A stretch of 64,000 nt of DNA. Source: Roseiarcus sp963749715. Lineage in GTDB: Bacteria; Pseudomonadota; Alphaproteobacteria; Rhizobiales; Beijerinckiaceae. Made by a program: the position numbers and the translations under genes. Positions 63,118-64,000 of the stretch are shown piece after piece (the first letter of the stretch is position 1; each line of letters starts with the position of its first letter). Location: contig CAVVNR010000008.1 of NCBI GenBank assembly GCA_963749715.1, positions 62,001 through 126,000 on the forward strand, written 5' to 3'. The notes beneath the pieces were generated by a model. That model ran no database searches. It saw only the letters and a list, made by a program, of their open reading frames with translations, and had not been told where the DNA came from.

Positions 63118-63981
63118 TCAGATCGAGGCCAGGGTCTTTCGCGCCGCCTTGAGGTGCGGAATATCGACCATCTTGCCGTCGACGCCGAGCGTGCCGGCGG
63201 CGGGATCGGCCTCGAACGCCGCGACGATCTTGCGGGCGTGCTCAATCTCGGCCTCGGACGGCGCGTAGGCGCGGTTGATGATCGCGACCTGGTCGGGATG
63301 GATGGCGAGGCGGCCGACGAAGCCGTCGCGCCGGGAGCGCCGGCAATCGCGCTCGAGCGCGGGAGAATCGCGAAAGTCGGTGAACACGGTGTCGAGCGCC
63401 GCAACTTCGGCGGCCGCGGCGGCAAAGAGGCACTCGGCGCGGGCGAGCTGATAGGGAAAGGTCCACGAGCCGTCCGCCTCCTTGTTGTCGGTCGCGCCGA
63501 GCGCCGCCGAAAGGTCCTCCGCGCCCCAGGTCAGGGCGATGAGCCGCGGATGCGGGGGCGCGTAGGAGCCGAGCGTGAACATCGCCCTTGGGGTTTCCGT
63601 CGCCACGCTCGCCAGTTTGACCGAGCCATGGGGCATTCCCGCGCTCTTTTCGAGCGCGTCGAGGCGGGCGCCGATCGGCTCGAGATCGGCCGCGCGATCG
63701 GTCTTGGGGATCAGGAGCGCATCGAGGCCCGGCCTGACGACCGCGGCGAGGTCGTCGAGGGTCAGGCCAGTGTCGAGCGCATTGACTCGCACGAAGCAGG
63801 ACCAGGCGCGGTTCGGCGTCTCGCCGATCAATTTGGCGGCCAGCGCGCGCGCGGCGGCTTTATGCGGCGGCGCGACGGAATCCTCGAGGTCGAGGATGAG
63901 CGCGTCGGCGCCGCAATCGCCGGCGCGCGCGAACTTGCGCTCGGAATCGCCGGGGACGAAGAGGAGCGAGCGCAGTCTCAT
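63118..63981 (-). CDS. CoA ester lyase (HpcH/HpaI, citrate lyase beta-like)
   Basis: The 287-residue protein opens RSLLFVPGDSERKFARAGDC, then ADALILDLEDSVAP. These are the signatures of the citrate lyase beta/malyl-CoA lyase family; FVRVNALDTGLTLDDL and LIALTWGAEDLSAALGA also fit. The metal-binding residues are Glu in LDLEDSV and Asp in TWGAEDLS. It splits or joins an acyl-CoA with glyoxylate or a related oxo acid, such as citramalyl- or malyl-CoA. The precise substrate is not fixed. The ATG near the right edge begins the family homology, so the gene is complete. Confidence 0.92.
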   Translation of the reverse strand: MRLRSLLFVPGDSERKFARAGDCGADALILDLEDSVAPPHKAAARALAAKLIGETPNRAWSCFVRVNALDTGLTLDDLAAVVRPGLDALLIPKTDRAADLEPIGARLDALEKSAGMPHGSVKLASVATETPRAMFTLGSYAPPHPRLIALTWGAEDLSAALGATDNKEADGSWTFPYQLARAECLFAAAAAEVAALDTVFTDFRDSPALERDCRRSRRDGFVGRLAIHPDQVAIINRAYAPSEAEIEHARKIVAAFEADPAAGTLGVDGKMVDIPHLKAARKTLASI

Positions 63982-64000
63982 GTCAGGGTCCGCGAAGCTG

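Overview
The window is high-GC, gene-dense DNA from an alphaproteobacterium, most likely of the Rhizobiales (Hyphomicrobiales). This is inferred from the surE-pcm-nlpD block, carB next to greA, an NDUFS4-type complex I accessory protein between two tRNA genes, and alphaproteobacterial PEP-CTERM tails. The closest family cannot be fixed from the sequence alone. There is no CRISPR array, no rRNA operon and no intact transposase or integrase.

Layout. 1-3.6 kb: a broken GH43 arabinanase at the left edge, then surE, pcm and an NlpD-like LysM/M23 lipoprotein. 3.8-9.4 kb: an arylsulfatase divergent from a Crp/Fnr regulator, a DUF815 AAA ATPase, a frameshifted GFA-family gene, a small membrane protein, a VapBC-type toxin-antitoxin pair, an IscA/SufA protein and a TfoX-like protein. 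9.4-12 kb: a PEP-CTERM protein and a DEAD-box helicase. 12.3-18.8 kb: a complete N-type (second, alternative) F-ATPase operon atpDCQRBEFAG. 18.9-22.6 kb: two more PEP-CTERM proteins, an enoyl-CoA hydratase and a frameshifted CoA-binding protein. 22.8-25.2 kb: aspS, tRNA-Pro, the NDUFS4-like gene and tRNA-Arg. 25.5-29.7 kb: a YadA-like trimeric adhesin with a secreted partner, a HEPN-like gene remnant and an orphan PhoB-type regulator. 30.5-36 kb: an unusual Mrp-type cation/proton antiporter cluster with an MbhD-MbhE-MrpB fusion and two NuoL/M-like subunits. 36-47.5 kb: patatin-like lipase with a GntP permease, GST, a cstA fragment, acyl-CoA dehydrogenase, several small membrane proteins, an RsmB methyltransferase, lipA and tRNA-Lys. 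47.7-55.1 kb: carB, greA, a Tat-exported protein, trmJ, a poly-histidine protein, yicC and gmk. 55.6-64 kb: a porin, an uncharacterised three-gene cassette, an intradiol dioxygenase, a class III nucleotidyl cyclase and a CoA-ester lyase.

Working together. The N-ATPase and the Mrp-type complex are both ion-translocating machines, which suggests an organism that handles shifts in pH, salt or membrane potential. Three PEP-CTERM proteins, the adhesin and the porin imply an elaborate cell surface.

The best candidates for something undescribed are the cassette at 57501-59629 and the Mrp-type cluster. The cassette holds two unrecognised proteins with membrane-seeking C-terminal parts and one apparently circularly permuted cupredoxin-like protein ending in LNPQPLPP; none has a signal peptide. 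The Mrp-type cluster has the MrpA tail domains fused to MrpB. A caution runs through the window: at least seven loci carry frameshifts, most of one base, including the ATPase alpha gene. Sequencing or assembly error must be excluded before any of them is called a pseudogene.
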